Below, piece by piece: positions 1-8,371 of a stretch of DNA of 32,775 nucleotides (the first letter of the stretch is position 1; the number at the start of each line of letters is the position of its first letter). The notes below the pieces were generated by a model, which made no database searches, had not been told where the DNA came from, and saw nothing but the letters and a program-made list of their open reading frames with translations. The stretch is taken from the NCBI GenBank assembly GCA_003167215.1, contig PMTV01000068.1:1-32775 (forward strand), read 5' to 3'. Made by a program: the position numbers and the translations under genes. The DNA is from Acidobacteriota bacterium (GTDB lineage: Bacteria; Acidobacteriota; Terriglobia; Acidiferrales; UBA7541).

Positions 1-691
1 CGGTCGCCATTTCGTAGAGCACCACGCCAAAGGAAAACAGATCGGTGCGGGCATCGAGTTCCTTCCCGCGAACTTGCTCGGGCGACATGTACGCGACCGT
101 GCCCACGGCCACGCCCGGGCTCGTGAGATCTTCCGGACGCACTCCCGCGGTCATCTGCGCGGCGTGGGTTGCATCCTGCGTCATCGAATGGACTGCGGCG
201 AGGCGAATTTGTTTGGCAAGTCCGAAGTCCAGAATTTTGGCGCGACCGCGCTCGGTGACGAAAATGTTGGCGGGCTTGATGTCGCGATGAACGATTCCTT
301 TACTGTGTGCGGCGTCGAGTGCGTCCGCAATCCCAATCGCCAAACCCACCAGGATATCCGTCTCGACAGGGTTTCCAGAGATGCGGTGCTTAAGCGTCGT
401 GCCTTCCAAAAATTCCATGGCGATAAACGCTTCGCCGTGCTGATCGTCAATTTCGTAGATCGTGCAGATGTCCGGATGATTCAGGGCCGAAGCCGCCTTG
501 GCTTCGCGCTGAAAGCGGCTGAGGGCTTGCGGGTCTTTGGCTACGTCGTCAGGCAGGAACTTGAGGGCTACAAAGCGGCCGAGCTTCAGATCCTCAGCCT
601 TGTACACCACACCCATTCCGCCGCCGCCGAGCTTTTCGACGATGCGGTAGTGGGAAATGGTGCGGCCGATGAAAGAGGAAGAGTCCGTCAT
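1..691 (-). CDS. Serine/threonine protein kinase, PknB-like (5' part, runs off the left edge)
   Basis: Translating the minus strand from an ATG at 691 gives an open frame of 230 codons to the window edge. It is a eukaryotic-type protein kinase N-terminal catalytic domain. The glycine-rich loop GGGGMGVVY lies at residues 22-30, the ATP-binding lysine is K44 (VALKF), the catalytic loop HRDIKPAN has its base at D137, the metal-binding DFG is 155-157, and a [10 protein letters not shown] segment forms the activation/P+1 region. Such kinases phosphorylate Ser/Thr of cytoplasmic targets; in Acidobacteriota many are long, with a transmembrane helix and C-terminal sensor repeats, which lie outside this window. 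I see no strong Shine-Dalgarno before the ATG, but the residues before the glycine loop ([14 protein letters not shown]) are a typical kinase beginning. The target is unknown. It is divergent from the ABC exporter genes. Confidence 0.93.
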   Translation of the reverse strand, partial: MTDSSSFIGRTISHYRIVEKLGGGGMGVVYKAEDLKLGRFVALKFLPDDVAKDPQALSRFQREAKAASALNHPDICTIYEIDDQHGEAFIAMEFLEGTTLKHRISGNPVETDILVGLAIGIADALDAAHSKGIVHRDIKPANIFVTERGRAKILDFGLAKQIRLAAVHSMTQDATHAAQMTAGVRPEDLTSPGVAVGTVAYMSPEQVRGKELDARTDLFSFGVVLYEMAT

Positions 692-816
692 TTGGCGCGC
701 TCATATTAGGTTGGAGCAGGAGCCAAGTCAACGGCTCGAACTCAGGTGGATACAATCCGATTCACCAATCCAGGATTTTGTGAGCTATTACGCCCGTGCT
801 CGAAGCTGATAGAATC

Positions 817-849
817 GCCAGCGTGAGATCGACGATCCTCACAGCTGGC
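817..849. repeat. Strong imperfect inverted repeat in the kinase/ABC divergent spacer
   Basis: Left arm 817-830 can pair with 834-849 to give 14 base pairs with two single-base bulges (A843, C837) and a three-base loop (831-833). It lies in the non-coding spacer 692-922, about 73 bases before the ABC ATPase start. No T-tract follows on either strand, so it is not a normal intrinsic terminator. It could be an operator or an RNA hairpin in the exporter leader. Nothing else stood out in the spacer. Confidence 0.4.
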
Positions 850-922
850 GGCCTCAAGAGATGACACTTCGACCGAGCCAACCGCCGGAGCAATTCTCGA
901 CTCAGTATCCCACGAGAATTGA

Positions 923-1858
923 ATGAACTCCCTCAGGACCTCTGTTCCCGTAATTCAGGTTTCCGGAATCCGAAAGACCTATGGCCGAACGGTAGCAGTC
1001 GACGAGGTGTCGTTCGAGGTCAACGACGGCGAGATATTCGGTTTGATCGGACCGAACGGCGCCGGGAAGACCACCACGATGGAGTGCATCGAGGGTATTC
1101 GCAAGCCCGATCGCGGCAGCATCTCCGTTCTAGGTCTTGATCCCTTCCGCCAGGTATACAAGTTGCAGGAGCGGATTGGAGTGCAGCTTCAGCAGGCGCA
1201 GCTGCAGAAACGAATAAAAGTGTGGGAGGCCGTGGATCTTTGGGCTTCCCTTTACCGAAAGAAGTCAATAGACGGCGAGCGCTTACTCGAACAGCTGGGC
1301 CTCGTCGACAAGCGGGACGCTTGGTTCATGAACCTCTCGGGTGGCCAGAAGCAGCGACTGTTTATTGCACTTGCCCTGATCAACGATCCGGAAGTGGTGT
1401 TTCTCGACGAGCTGACGACCGGGCTGGACCCACAGGCACGCCGGGCGATCTGGGAACTGGTGCGAGGCATCCGCGAGCGCGGCAAGACGGTGTTTTTGAC
1501 GACTCATCTGATGGAAGAGGCGGAGCGGCTGTGCGACCGGGTGGCAATCATCGAGCACGGCCGGATTATTGACATCGACACGCCGCAGAGGCTCGTGGAC
1601 CGGCACTGCCCTGAACGAATCGTCGCGCTGGCCACGGCTGACCCGGCCGCCGAGGAACGTTTCGGAGCGATCCCGCAGGTTGAGTCGGTGGTCCGCAGCG
1701 ATTTGCAATTCACGATTCGCGGCCGGGGCGAAGATTTCGTGACAGAAGTGATCCATTGTCTGTCTGAGAATCGGATACGGGTCACTGACTTTCGCATGAT
1801 CGTCCCGAACCTTGAGGACGTGTTTCTCAAACTGACCGGCCACTCGATTCGAGACTAG
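923..1858 (+). CDS. ABC transporter ATP-binding protein, ABC-2/DrrA-type exporter
   Basis: This 311-residue cytoplasmic ATPase powers an exporter whose membrane part is the next gene. Walker A GPNGAGKT is at 43-50, the ABC signature LSGGQ begins at L138, Walker B ends at D162 with catalytic E163, and the switch histidine is H195 in TTHLMEEAE. About 100 C-terminal residues follow and end in EDVFLKLTG, the tail common to DrrA/NodI/CcmA-like ATPases. One oddity: the residue after the catalytic glutamate is leucine (DELTTGLDP) where proline is usual. The ATG at 923 is followed directly by the family N-terminus (IQVSGIRKTYG). Eight bases separate it from the permease gene, implying one operon. Substrate is unknown; lipids, drugs and peptides are all handled by this family. 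Confidence 0.93.
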   Translation: MNSLRTSVPVIQVSGIRKTYGRTVAVDEVSFEVNDGEIFGLIGPNGAGKTTTMECIEGIRKPDRGSISVLGLDPFRQVYKLQERIGVQLQQAQLQKRIKVWEAVDLWASLYRKKSIDGERLLEQLGLVDKRDAWFMNLSGGQKQRLFIALALINDPEVVFLDELTTGLDPQARRAIWELVRGIRERGKTVFLTTHLMEEAERLCDRVAIIEHGRIIDIDTPQRLVDRHCPERIVALATADPAAEERFGAIPQVESVVRSDLQFTIRGRGEDFVTEVIHCLSENRIRVTDFRMIVPNLEDVFLKLTGHSIRD

Positions 1859-1866
1859 GATCCAAA

Positions 1867-2619
1867 ATGATGCTGCGCGGGCTCTGGAAACTGACCTGGA
1901 TCGAGATCAAGGTCTTCATGCGCGAGCCGCTTGGAGCGTTCGGGACCATCGGTTTCCCCGTCCTGGTGTTCCTCGTAGTGGGTCGAGCAGCCGGCCGTAA
2001 CGTCGCCGCACCCTCGCTCGCCGCCAGCGGTTTTCTCCGCGTGGGCCTGCCCGTTCTCGCGTCGCTCCTGATCGCGGTCAGCTCTGTGCTGTCCCTCGTC
2101 ACGATCATCTCGATTTATCGCGAGGGCGGCATTCTCAAACGGCTCCGCGCCACTCCGCTACGGCCACAGACAATCCTGAGCGCCCAAGTAATCGTAAAGC
2201 TGATGCTCACGGCGGCCACACTGGGCTTGATGGTGCTTGCGGGAAAACGGTACTACCCGATCAGCGTCCATGTTCCATTGTTCGGATTTACGATTGCGCT
2301 GCTGATCAGCACTTTGAGCATCCTGTCGGTTGGCTTTCTAATCGCCAGTATCGTTCCCACGGCGCGCTTTGCACAACCGATTGGCGCAGCGATTTTGTAT
2401 CCGATGATCGCTGTCTCGGGACTTTTCACGCCGGTTAACTCGATGCCGCCAGTCCTTCAAGCGGTGGCCCGAGTGCTGCCGATGACTTACGCGGTGTCGC
2501 TCATGGAGGGAATATGGAAGGGCGACGCGTGGTGGCCGCACATGGGCGACGTAGCGGCACTGGCCGTGGTGTTTGTCATTTGCACGGCCCTCTCCGCGAA
2601 AGTGTTTCGTTGGGAATAA
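1867..2619 (+). CDS. ABC-2 type transporter permease
   Basis: This 250-residue protein has about six hydrophobic helices, with an amphipathic N-terminus (WKLTWIEIKVFMREPLGAF) and the helices spread from about residue 20 to 245. The length and the stretch around GLFTPVNSMPPVLQAVARVLPMTY, typical of the second half of ABC-2 permeases, support the call. It would dimerise and pair with the upstream ATPase to export an unknown substrate across the inner membrane. AGGAT sits a few bases before the ATG at 1867; a second ATG follows immediately at 1870 and could be used instead. Confidence 0.9.
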   Translation: MMLRGLWKLTWIEIKVFMREPLGAFGTIGFPVLVFLVVGRAAGRNVAAPSLAASGFLRVGLPVLASLLIAVSSVLSLVTIISIYREGGILKRLRATPLRPQTILSAQVIVKLMLTAATLGLMVLAGKRYYPISVHVPLFGFTIALLISTLSILSVGFLIASIVPTARFAQPIGAAILYPMIAVSGLFTPVNSMPPVLQAVARVLPMTYAVSLMEGIWKGDAWWPHMGDVAALAVVFVICTALSAKVFRWE

Positions 2620-2625
2620 CACAGA

Positions 2626-2856
2626 TTGCCTGTATTTCTCTCGTTAGCGGGGAATTGGCCGGCGAATGGCGGAGTTTACCCCGCAGATCAAACGATCATC
2701 GACGGTGTTTTGGAGGAGGCCGGCAAGCGCTCGATAGAAGAACTTGAACTGGAGCGTGCGCGCGTGCTATTAGGATTGCTCACCACGCGTCCGGGAGGCG
2801 AGAAGGTTGCGCAGGCGGCAACGGCACACGGCGGGACACCGGCTCGAACCAAATGA
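2626..2856 (+). CDS. Doubtful small ORF between ABC permease and coxB
   Basis: A 76-residue frame opens with TTG at 2626, six bases after the permease stop, and its stop overlaps the coxB start codon in an ATGA arrangement, as expected for translational coupling. The product has a charged helical middle (SIEELELERARVLLGLL) and a Lys/Arg-containing tail. I do not recognise it, no convincing ribosome binding site precedes the TTG, and the N-terminal part is not convincing as protein. It may be non-coding leader carrying the respiratory operon promoter. Confidence 0.25.
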   Translation: MPVFLSLAGNWPANGGVYPADQTIIDGVLEEAGKRSIEELELERARVLLGLLTTRPGGEKVAQAATAHGGTPARTK

Positions 2857-3917
2857 AACCCAGCGAGCAAACTCGCAGCCTTGGGAGAAGCATAGCAGGC
2901 ATCGCTGTACTGCTTGCGGGCTTCTTGCTTGCCGCTACGCTCTGCTTCGGCTCTTCCCCCAATGCCTCTCAAATTCCTAGCATCTTCAAGCCGCAATCAA
3001 CGCCCGCTGACTCGATCTTTCGTTTGTCGCTATTGGTTCTGACAATTACCGGTCTCATTTTTTTGATTGTCTTTAGCCTGCTAGCGTATACCGTCACGAA
3101 GTACCGCAGGCGCGACGGCGACGATGGCCGCGAGCCTCCGCAAGTGTATGGCAGCAATCAGGTAGAACTCGCTTGGACCGTGATTCCTGTCCTGATCGTG
3201 TTGGTGCTGTTTCTCGCTACTGCGCGCGTTATCCATTCTATTCAGGATGCCCCCAAACCTCCCGGGACGATCGAAGTTATCGCCATCGGCCATCAGTTCT
3301 GGTGGGAATTTCGTTATCCCGCTCTAGGTGTGGTTACTGCGAACGAACTGCACGTCCCGGTGAGCGATTCATCGAATCCTTCACCCACTTTCATTACCTT
3401 GCTTTCGGCTGATACCGACCACAGCTTTTGGGTGCCACGTCTTGCGGGAAAAACGGACCTGATTCCAAACCGCGAAAACCACACATGGATCGACCCCCAC
3501 GAGACGGGACTCTATCTCGGTCAATGCGCGCAGTATTGCGGCACGCAGCACGCCAAAATGCTGTTGCGTGTGTACGTTGATTCGCGCGAACAGTTCGATC
3601 GATGGGTGCAGAACGAAAAAAAACCAGCCGTTGTTAGCGATGAAGTGGGCGAAGGCCGCCGGATATTTGAGACCACTGCTTGCTTGAATTGCCATGCAGT
3701 CTCGGGAACAGTGGCGGACGGGCATTTCGGTCCTGATCTCACTCATTTGATGAGTCGCACTACGATCGCGTCAGGCGCCGCACCGAACACTCCCGAACAA
3801 CTCAAGATGTGGATTCAAAATCCCGACTCCATCAAGCCAGGCTCGTTAATGCCCGCGATGAAGTTGGATGAAAAGGATTTGGACGCGCTCACCGCATACC
3901 TTGTGACGTTGCGATGA
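2853..3917 (+). CDS. coxB: Cytochrome c oxidase subunit II fused to cytochrome c (caa3 type)
   Basis: This 354-residue protein accepts electrons for the terminal oxidase. Hydrophobic segments at about 13-33 (signal or anchor), 58-80 and 107-128 are followed by a periplasmic cupredoxin domain. The CuA ligands are all visible: H190, C225, C229, H233 and M236, in GQCAQYCGTQHAKM. Glutamine at 227 replaces the more usual glutamate, but that position binds copper through its backbone. A C-terminal cytochrome c domain carries CLNCH at 277-281 and a likely axial methionine at M343 (LMPAM). The fused haem domain marks it as caa3 rather than plain aa3. It is the first gene of the operon; ctaD follows after 16 bases. 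Confidence 0.95.
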   Translation: MKPSEQTRSLGRSIAGIAVLLAGFLLAATLCFGSSPNASQIPSIFKPQSTPADSIFRLSLLVLTITGLIFLIVFSLLAYTVTKYRRRDGDDGREPPQVYGSNQVELAWTVIPVLIVLVLFLATARVIHSIQDAPKPPGTIEVIAIGHQFWWEFRYPALGVVTANELHVPVSDSSNPSPTFITLLSADTDHSFWVPRLAGKTDLIPNRENHTWIDPHETGLYLGQCAQYCGTQHAKMLLRVYVDSREQFDRWVQNEKKPAVVSDEVGEGRRIFETTACLNCHAVSGTVADGHFGPDLTHLMSRTTIASGAAPNTPEQLKMWIQNPDSIKPGSLMPAMKLDEKDLDALTAYLVTLR

Positions 3918-3933
3918 GAGCGACAGAATAGCC

Positions 3934-5607
3934 ATGGCCTCAGACACCATCGCGCTCGGGATAGCGGACCCCGACGCACGACCGATCGGCGAGAGGCTGC
4001 ACGATTGGGTTGTCACCGTCGATCACAAGAAGCTCGGGATTCTTTACATCCTCTACTCGCTTTTTATGCTCGTCATCGGTGGCGTCGAAGCGACGATCAT
4101 GCGCATACAACTCATCGTTCCGCATAACCATTTCGTTTCGCCACAAGTTTTCAACCGCATGTTCACGATGCACGGCACCACGATGATCTTTTTCGTGGCC
4201 ATGCCGATCCTATTTGGCTTCGGCACCTACTTAATTCCGCTGATGATTGGTACTCGCGATATGGCGTTTCCGCGGTTGAATGCCTTCAGTTTTTGGATGA
4301 CCGCTTTCGGCGGGCTGCTTTTGTACTTCAGCTTTATCGGTGGGAATGGACTTTACGGCGCTGGCAATGCGCCCGACGTGGGATGGTTCGCCTATGCGCC
4401 ACTCACTTCCCGCGCATTCTCGCCCGGTCATAGCACCGATTTCTGGACGCTGGCCCTTCTAGTCTCTGGTATCGGTAGCATCGGAACCGCGGTCAACTTC
4501 ATCACAACTATTTTGTGCATGCGCTGCCCGGGGATGACTCTGGGGAAAATGCCGCTGCTGGCGTGGCTAAATCTGGTCACGGGTGGGTTGGTCATCCTGG
4601 CCGTATCGCCCCTCACTGCGGCCCAGATCATGCTTTCAATCGATCGCTACCTCGGCGGCCACTTCTTCGACACGCAGGCCGGAGGAGCCGCCGTCCTCTG
4701 GATGCACTTCTTCTGGATTTTTGGTCACCCAGAGGTCTATGTCCTGATTATCCCGTGCTTCGCGTTTGCTTCCGAAATTATTCCGGTTTTTTCCCGCAAG
4801 CCGATCTTTGGATATCCAGTGATGGTGGGCGCGACTGTGGCTATCGGGTTCATAAGCATGAGCGTTTGGGCTCACCACATGTTCACAGTCGGCATGTCCT
4901 CCTACGGAAACGCATTCTTTACGGCGACTACGATGGTCATCGCTGTTCCCACCGGGATCAAGATTTTCAACTGGATCGGGACGATGTGGGGCGGCAAGAT
5001 TCAGTTCAGGGCTCCCATGCTTTTCTGCATTGCTTTCTTGTTCCAATTCCTGATCGCGGGCTTAACCGGAATTATGCTGGGAGCTTCCCCGTTTAACTGG
5101 CAACTCAGCAACTCTTATTTTGTTGTGGCGCATTTTCATTACGTCATCGTCGGGGGAATTCTCTTTACCGTCTTCGGAGCTTTCTACTACTGGTTCCCCA
5201 AAATGAGCGGACGGATGTACAACGACGCCCTCGCGAAATGGCACTTCTGGCTTTTCTTAATCGGCTTCCATCTGACTTTTGATTTCATGCACATCCCGGG
5301 AATGTTGGGGATGCCTCGCCGGATCTACACCTATGAGCCAGGCCGCGGATGGGACATCTGGAACTTGATCATCACGATCGGCGTGTTTTTTCAAATTGCC
5401 GGTGTGCTCGTATTCGTCGGCAATCTTTTGTGGTCACTCTTAAAAGGGGAACCTGCCGGGAATGATCCCTGGGATGCGTGGACGCTGGAGTGGTCCACGA
5501 CCTCGCCTCCACCGGATTATAACTTTGCAAAGATCCCGGTGGTCGAAAGCCGGCGTCCGCTTTGGGACATCAAGCACCCGGAAGATCCGGATTGGAAATA
5601 TGAATAA
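3934..5607 (+). CDS. ctaD: Cytochrome c oxidase subunit I
   Basis: This is the 557-residue catalytic subunit of a haem-copper oxidase, with about 12 transmembrane helices, reducing oxygen to water with proton pumping. The low-spin haem histidines are H80 and H402; the high-spin haem ligand is H400. CuB ligands are H265, H314 and H315, and Y269 can form the His-Tyr cross-link. D109 (RDMAFPRLN), E267 (HPEVY) and K343 (GIKIFNW) correspond to the D- and K-channel residues of A1-type oxidases, so the enzyme looks fully active and A1-like. The family N-terminus (DWVVTVDHKKLGILY) begins about 24 residues after the ATG. ctaE follows after 15 bases. Confidence 0.97.
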   Translation: MASDTIALGIADPDARPIGERLHDWVVTVDHKKLGILYILYSLFMLVIGGVEATIMRIQLIVPHNHFVSPQVFNRMFTMHGTTMIFFVAMPILFGFGTYLIPLMIGTRDMAFPRLNAFSFWMTAFGGLLLYFSFIGGNGLYGAGNAPDVGWFAYAPLTSRAFSPGHSTDFWTLALLVSGIGSIGTAVNFITTILCMRCPGMTLGKMPLLAWLNLVTGGLVILAVSPLTAAQIMLSIDRYLGGHFFDTQAGGAAVLWMHFFWIFGHPEVYVLIIPCFAFASEIIPVFSRKPIFGYPVMVGATVAIGFISMSVWAHHMFTVGMSSYGNAFFTATTMVIAVPTGIKIFNWIGTMWGGKIQFRAPMLFCIAFLFQFLIAGLTGIMLGASPFNWQLSNSYFVVAHFHYVIVGGILFTVFGAFYYWFPKMSGRMYNDALAKWHFWLFLIGFHLTFDFMHIPGMLGMPRRIYTYEPGRGWDIWNLIITIGVFFQIAGVLVFVGNLLWSLLKGEPAGNDPWDAWTLEWSTTSPPPDYNFAKIPVVESRRPLWDIKHPEDPDWKYE

Positions 5608-5622
5608 GGCGGGAGAACTCGA

Positions 5623-6219
5623 TTGAGCAGTGCAACATTAGCCCGATCATCGAATGAGTCCGCCTGGGCGCTTCCCTCGCGTGGGCGCGTGGGCATGTTT
5701 TCCCTGATTGCCGCTGAATCTGCAGTCTTCACGATTTTTGTGGTCGCTCACATTTACTATATAGGGAAAAGCCTGTCGGGCCCCACGCCAAAGGATTTGC
5801 TCGAGCTACCCATCTTTAGCACGGTCTGCCTGCTATCAAGCAGTCTGACGATTCATTTAGCTGTTAGAGCTCTGCGAAAGGCAAAGGTCGGCGTGTTCGG
5901 ATTATGGTGGTTCCTGACGATGGCTCTGGGCGCGATTTTTCTAGTGGCAACGGGCCGCGAATGGCAACACTTGATTTACGAAAAAGGTTTCACCATCAGC
6001 ACGAATCTTTTTGGCACGACGTATTACTCGCTTGTGGGTCTGCATGCTTTTCACGTCACCGTAGGTCTGCTCGCTATCGCTCTTGCCATGATTTTCACTC
6101 TTCTAGGCAAAGTGAAGCCGGAGCACAGCGAGCGGTTGGATGTCTTTTCGTTGTATTGGCATTTCGTTGATGTGGTCTGGGTCATTGTGTTCACCGTGGT
6201 CTACGTTATCGGTCGCTGA
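5623..6219 (+). CDS. ctaE: Cytochrome c oxidase subunit III
   Basis: This 198-residue integral membrane protein has about five helices. The signature GREWQHLIYEKGFTIS and the segment LFGTTYYSLVGLHAFHVTVG (roughly 127-146) are typical of subunit III of bacterial caa3/aa3 oxidases, as is the C-terminal YWHFVDVVWVIVF. The start is TTG at 5623, preceded by a purine-rich GGCGGGAG ribosome binding site about seven bases upstream; no in-frame ATG fits better. It stabilises subunit I and supports proton uptake. The next gene starts 15 bases after its stop. Confidence 0.94.
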   Translation: MSSATLARSSNESAWALPSRGRVGMFSLIAAESAVFTIFVVAHIYYIGKSLSGPTPKDLLELPIFSTVCLLSSSLTIHLAVRALRKAKVGVFGLWWFLTMALGAIFLVATGREWQHLIYEKGFTISTNLFGTTYYSLVGLHAFHVTVGLLAIALAMIFTLLGKVKPEHSERLDVFSLYWHFVDVVWVIVFTVVYVIGR

Positions 6220-6234
6220 GGAAAACCAAGTCGC

Positions 6235-7101
6235 ATGCATCGCTCTGATTCACGAACGGAAACACCCGAAGCCACCCCAGGCACGATCAAGCTGCCGGCG
6301 CCGACAGCTTGGCCCATCGTCTTTGCCTTCGGCATTACGCTGCTTTTGGCCGGACTGCTCACGAGTCCTTCGGTCAGCATTCTCGGAGCGATCCTGGCTG
6401 TGACTGGGTGTATCGGCTGGTTCCAGGACGTGCTCCCCCACGAAATGGAGGAGACGGTCGAAGTCAAAGCGGAAGTGTTCGTGATCACTACTCCGCGACG
6501 CGAAGTCGAAAGGCTGCCGGTAGCACCCGAGCTTCCGCGAGCTCTGCTTCCACTCGAGACATATCCGGTATCCGCAGGAATTAAAGGTGGGCTGGCTGGC
6601 AGCGTGGCCATGGCTGTTCTCGCGTGCCTCTACGGTGTTCTCAAGCAACGGAGCATTTGGTATCCGATCAACCTGCTGGCCGCGACGATCTATGGGCAGT
6701 CGCTGCAGTTGACGCCGGCGACGCTGAACGCGTTTCACCTAGGCAGTTTCGTGGTCGCGAGCTTCATTCATCTGCTTACGTCCTTATTAGTGGGATTGCT
6801 GTACGGAGCCATGCTGCCGATGTTCCCTCGCCGCCCAATTCTTCTGGGAGGCGTTATAGCGCCGATTCTCTGGACAGGATTACTCTACAGCGTCCTGGGA
6901 CTTCTAAATCCCTTGCTGAATAAGGTCATTGATTGGCGGTGGTTCATTGCTTCGCAATTTGCCTTCGGTATCGTCGCGGGATTGGTCGTGGTGCGCCAGC
7001 AGCGCGTGCGTATCCGCCAGTTCGTACCTTTTTTGATGCGCGCTGGTTTCGAAGGGCCGGGGATCACGAAAGAAAAGCCGGAGAAGGACGGGTCGCGATG
7101 A
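6235..7101 (+). CDS. Six-helix membrane protein of the respiratory operon, unknown function
   Basis: This 288-residue protein is not one I can name. It has two N-terminal helices (about 26-46 and 48-67) with a short connection, a hydrophilic stretch (about 70-115), then four more helices up to about 260 and a basic tail. The first 70 residues resemble in size and layout the small subunit IV found after ctaE in many oxidase operons, so this may be a subunit IV-like part extended by a four-helix domain. Its position between ctaE and the cytochrome c gene, with an ATGA overlap to the latter, argues for a role in the oxidase or its assembly. I see no haem or copper motif. Confidence 0.75.
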   Translation: MHRSDSRTETPEATPGTIKLPAPTAWPIVFAFGITLLLAGLLTSPSVSILGAILAVTGCIGWFQDVLPHEMEETVEVKAEVFVITTPRREVERLPVAPELPRALLPLETYPVSAGIKGGLAGSVAMAVLACLYGVLKQRSIWYPINLLAATIYGQSLQLTPATLNAFHLGSFVVASFIHLLTSLLVGLLYGAMLPMFPRRPILLGGVIAPILWTGLLYSVLGLLNPLLNKVIDWRWFIASQFAFGIVAGLVVVRQQRVRIRQFVPFLMRAGFEGPGITKEKPEKDGSR

Positions 7102-7832
7102 GGATTCCTCCGCTCATCCTCGCGGTATGCATCTCTGCACTTGGTTTGTGCGGATGCACTAACGCACCCGGGCGGCCGACTCCGGGGGATGTTCCAATCG
7201 TTCCCAGCGAGATTTCAGATTTCAACATTCTGTATGCGCAGAACTGTTCGGGCTGTCACGGGTCGGAAGGGAAGGGTGGAGCTGCAATCCCACTCGGCGA
7301 TCCTGTGTACCTGGCGATTGCAGACGATGAGGTCCTGCATCGCGCGGCGACGAACGGAATTCCCGGGACGTCCATGCCTGCTTTTGCGCAGAGCGCCGGA
7401 GGCATGCTTACTGACAAACAGGTTGATGTGATAGTGCACGGAATTCGCGAACGCTGGTCCAAGCCAGACGTTTTGCAAGGAGCGAACCCGCCACCTTACT
7501 CTTCTTCCGAGCTGGGCGATGCTTCGCGCGGATCGAAAACTTATTCCGAATATTGCTCTTTCTGTCATGGCGACGGCGGTCGCGGAGGCCGAAAAGCAGG
7601 TTCCATCGTGAATGGATCCTTCCTTGCTCTACTAAACGATCAAGAGCTTCGCACCATTGTAATTGTGGGACGCCCTGAATTGGGAGCGCCGGACTGGCGC
7701 GGTGATATTCCGGGAAAGCCAATGTCCGCACAGGATGTTTCCGACGTCGTGGCTTGGCTCGCCTCCCAGCGGCCGAAATTCCCGGGCCAGCCTTATTTGA
7801 ACACCGCCAAATCGACGGGAGAAGTCCGATGA
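7098..7832 (+). CDS. Dihaem cytochrome c lipoprotein
   Basis: This 244-residue protein starts at the ATG overlapping the previous stop (ATGA). A lipoprotein signal peptide ends in a lipobox LCGC with C20 as the lipidated residue, so the mature protein is anchored in a membrane facing the periplasm. Two cytochrome c domains follow: CSGCH at 50-54 with likely axial M93 (SMPAF), and CSFCH at 153-157 with likely axial M209 (KPMS). It probably carries electrons between the cytochrome b/Rieske module and CoxB, replacing both a cytochrome c1 and a soluble cytochrome c. The frame remains open further upstream, to about 6933, but that would overlap the preceding gene and remove the signal peptide. Confidence 0.92.
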   Translation: MRIPPLILAVCISALGLCGCTNAPGRPTPGDVPIVPSEISDFNILYAQNCSGCHGSEGKGGAAIPLGDPVYLAIADDEVLHRAATNGIPGTSMPAFAQSAGGMLTDKQVDVIVHGIRERWSKPDVLQGANPPPYSSSELGDASRGSKTYSEYCSFCHGDGGRGGRKAGSIVNGSFLALLNDQELRTIVIVGRPELGAPDWRGDIPGKPMSAQDVSDVVAWLASQRPKFPGQPYLNTAKSTGEVR

Positions 7833-8371
7833 CTCTTCCAGCAGGTTTTAGCAGGCGCGATCTTTTCATGAAGATCGGGATTTTCTTGAACGGCATCGTT
7901 GCGGTGATTCTAGGAGTGCCGATTGTGCGCTACCTCCTCTCTCCCGTTGCCCACGAGCGGAAAGGAAGCTATGACTCCTGGGTACCCCTCGGCAGTCTCG
8001 AACAGTTTCCCTCGGGTCAGACTCGCCTTGCCATGTATCGAGATCCTATTGTGAGTCCAACGGATGGGGAAACGGCAGATATCGCCTGCTGGGTCCGAAA
8101 TGTGGATGGACAAACTTTCCAGGTGTTTGCGATTAACTGCGCGCACCTCGGATGTCCTGTTCGCTGGTTCCCGCAATCTAACCTGTTCCTGTGCCCCTGC
8201 CATGGCGGAGCCTACTACCAGGATGGCTCCCGCGCCTCCGGCCCTCCCGAGCGCGGATTGTTCGAATATCACTACAAGATTGAGAATGGAAAACTATTAA
8301 TTAGGGCCGGCGAGATGCCCACTCCGGGCCAGGCCTCAAACATCGTTCGCGAGATACGTCCATGCGTCTGA
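7829..8371 (+). CDS. Rieske iron-sulfur protein of a bc-type complex
   Basis: This 180-residue protein starts at the ATG overlapping the cytochrome c stop (ATGA). An N-terminal SRRDLFMK followed by one hydrophobic helix (about 15-37) resembles the Tat-type anchor of Rieske subunits. The cluster-binding boxes are CAHLGC (C104 and H106 ligands, C109 disulfide) and CPCHGG (C122 and H125 ligands, C124 disulfide). The second box has glycine where high-potential Rieske proteins have serine (CPCHGS), a change expected to lower the redox potential, fitting menaquinol. It ends ten bases inside the next gene, so the two are probably translationally coupled. Confidence 0.94.
   Translation: MTLPAGFSRRDLFMKIGIFLNGIVAVILGVPIVRYLLSPVAHERKGSYDSWVPLGSLEQFPSGQTRLAMYRDPIVSPTDGETADIACWVRNVDGQTFQVFAINCAHLGCPVRWFPQSNLFLCPCHGGAYYQDGSRASGPPERGLFEYHYKIENGKLLIRAGEMPTPGQASNIVREIRPCV

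Noticed and set aside
74-709. Long plus-strand ORF over the kinase gene
   Set aside because: It is the antisense shadow of the kinase; the minus-strand product has all kinase motifs.
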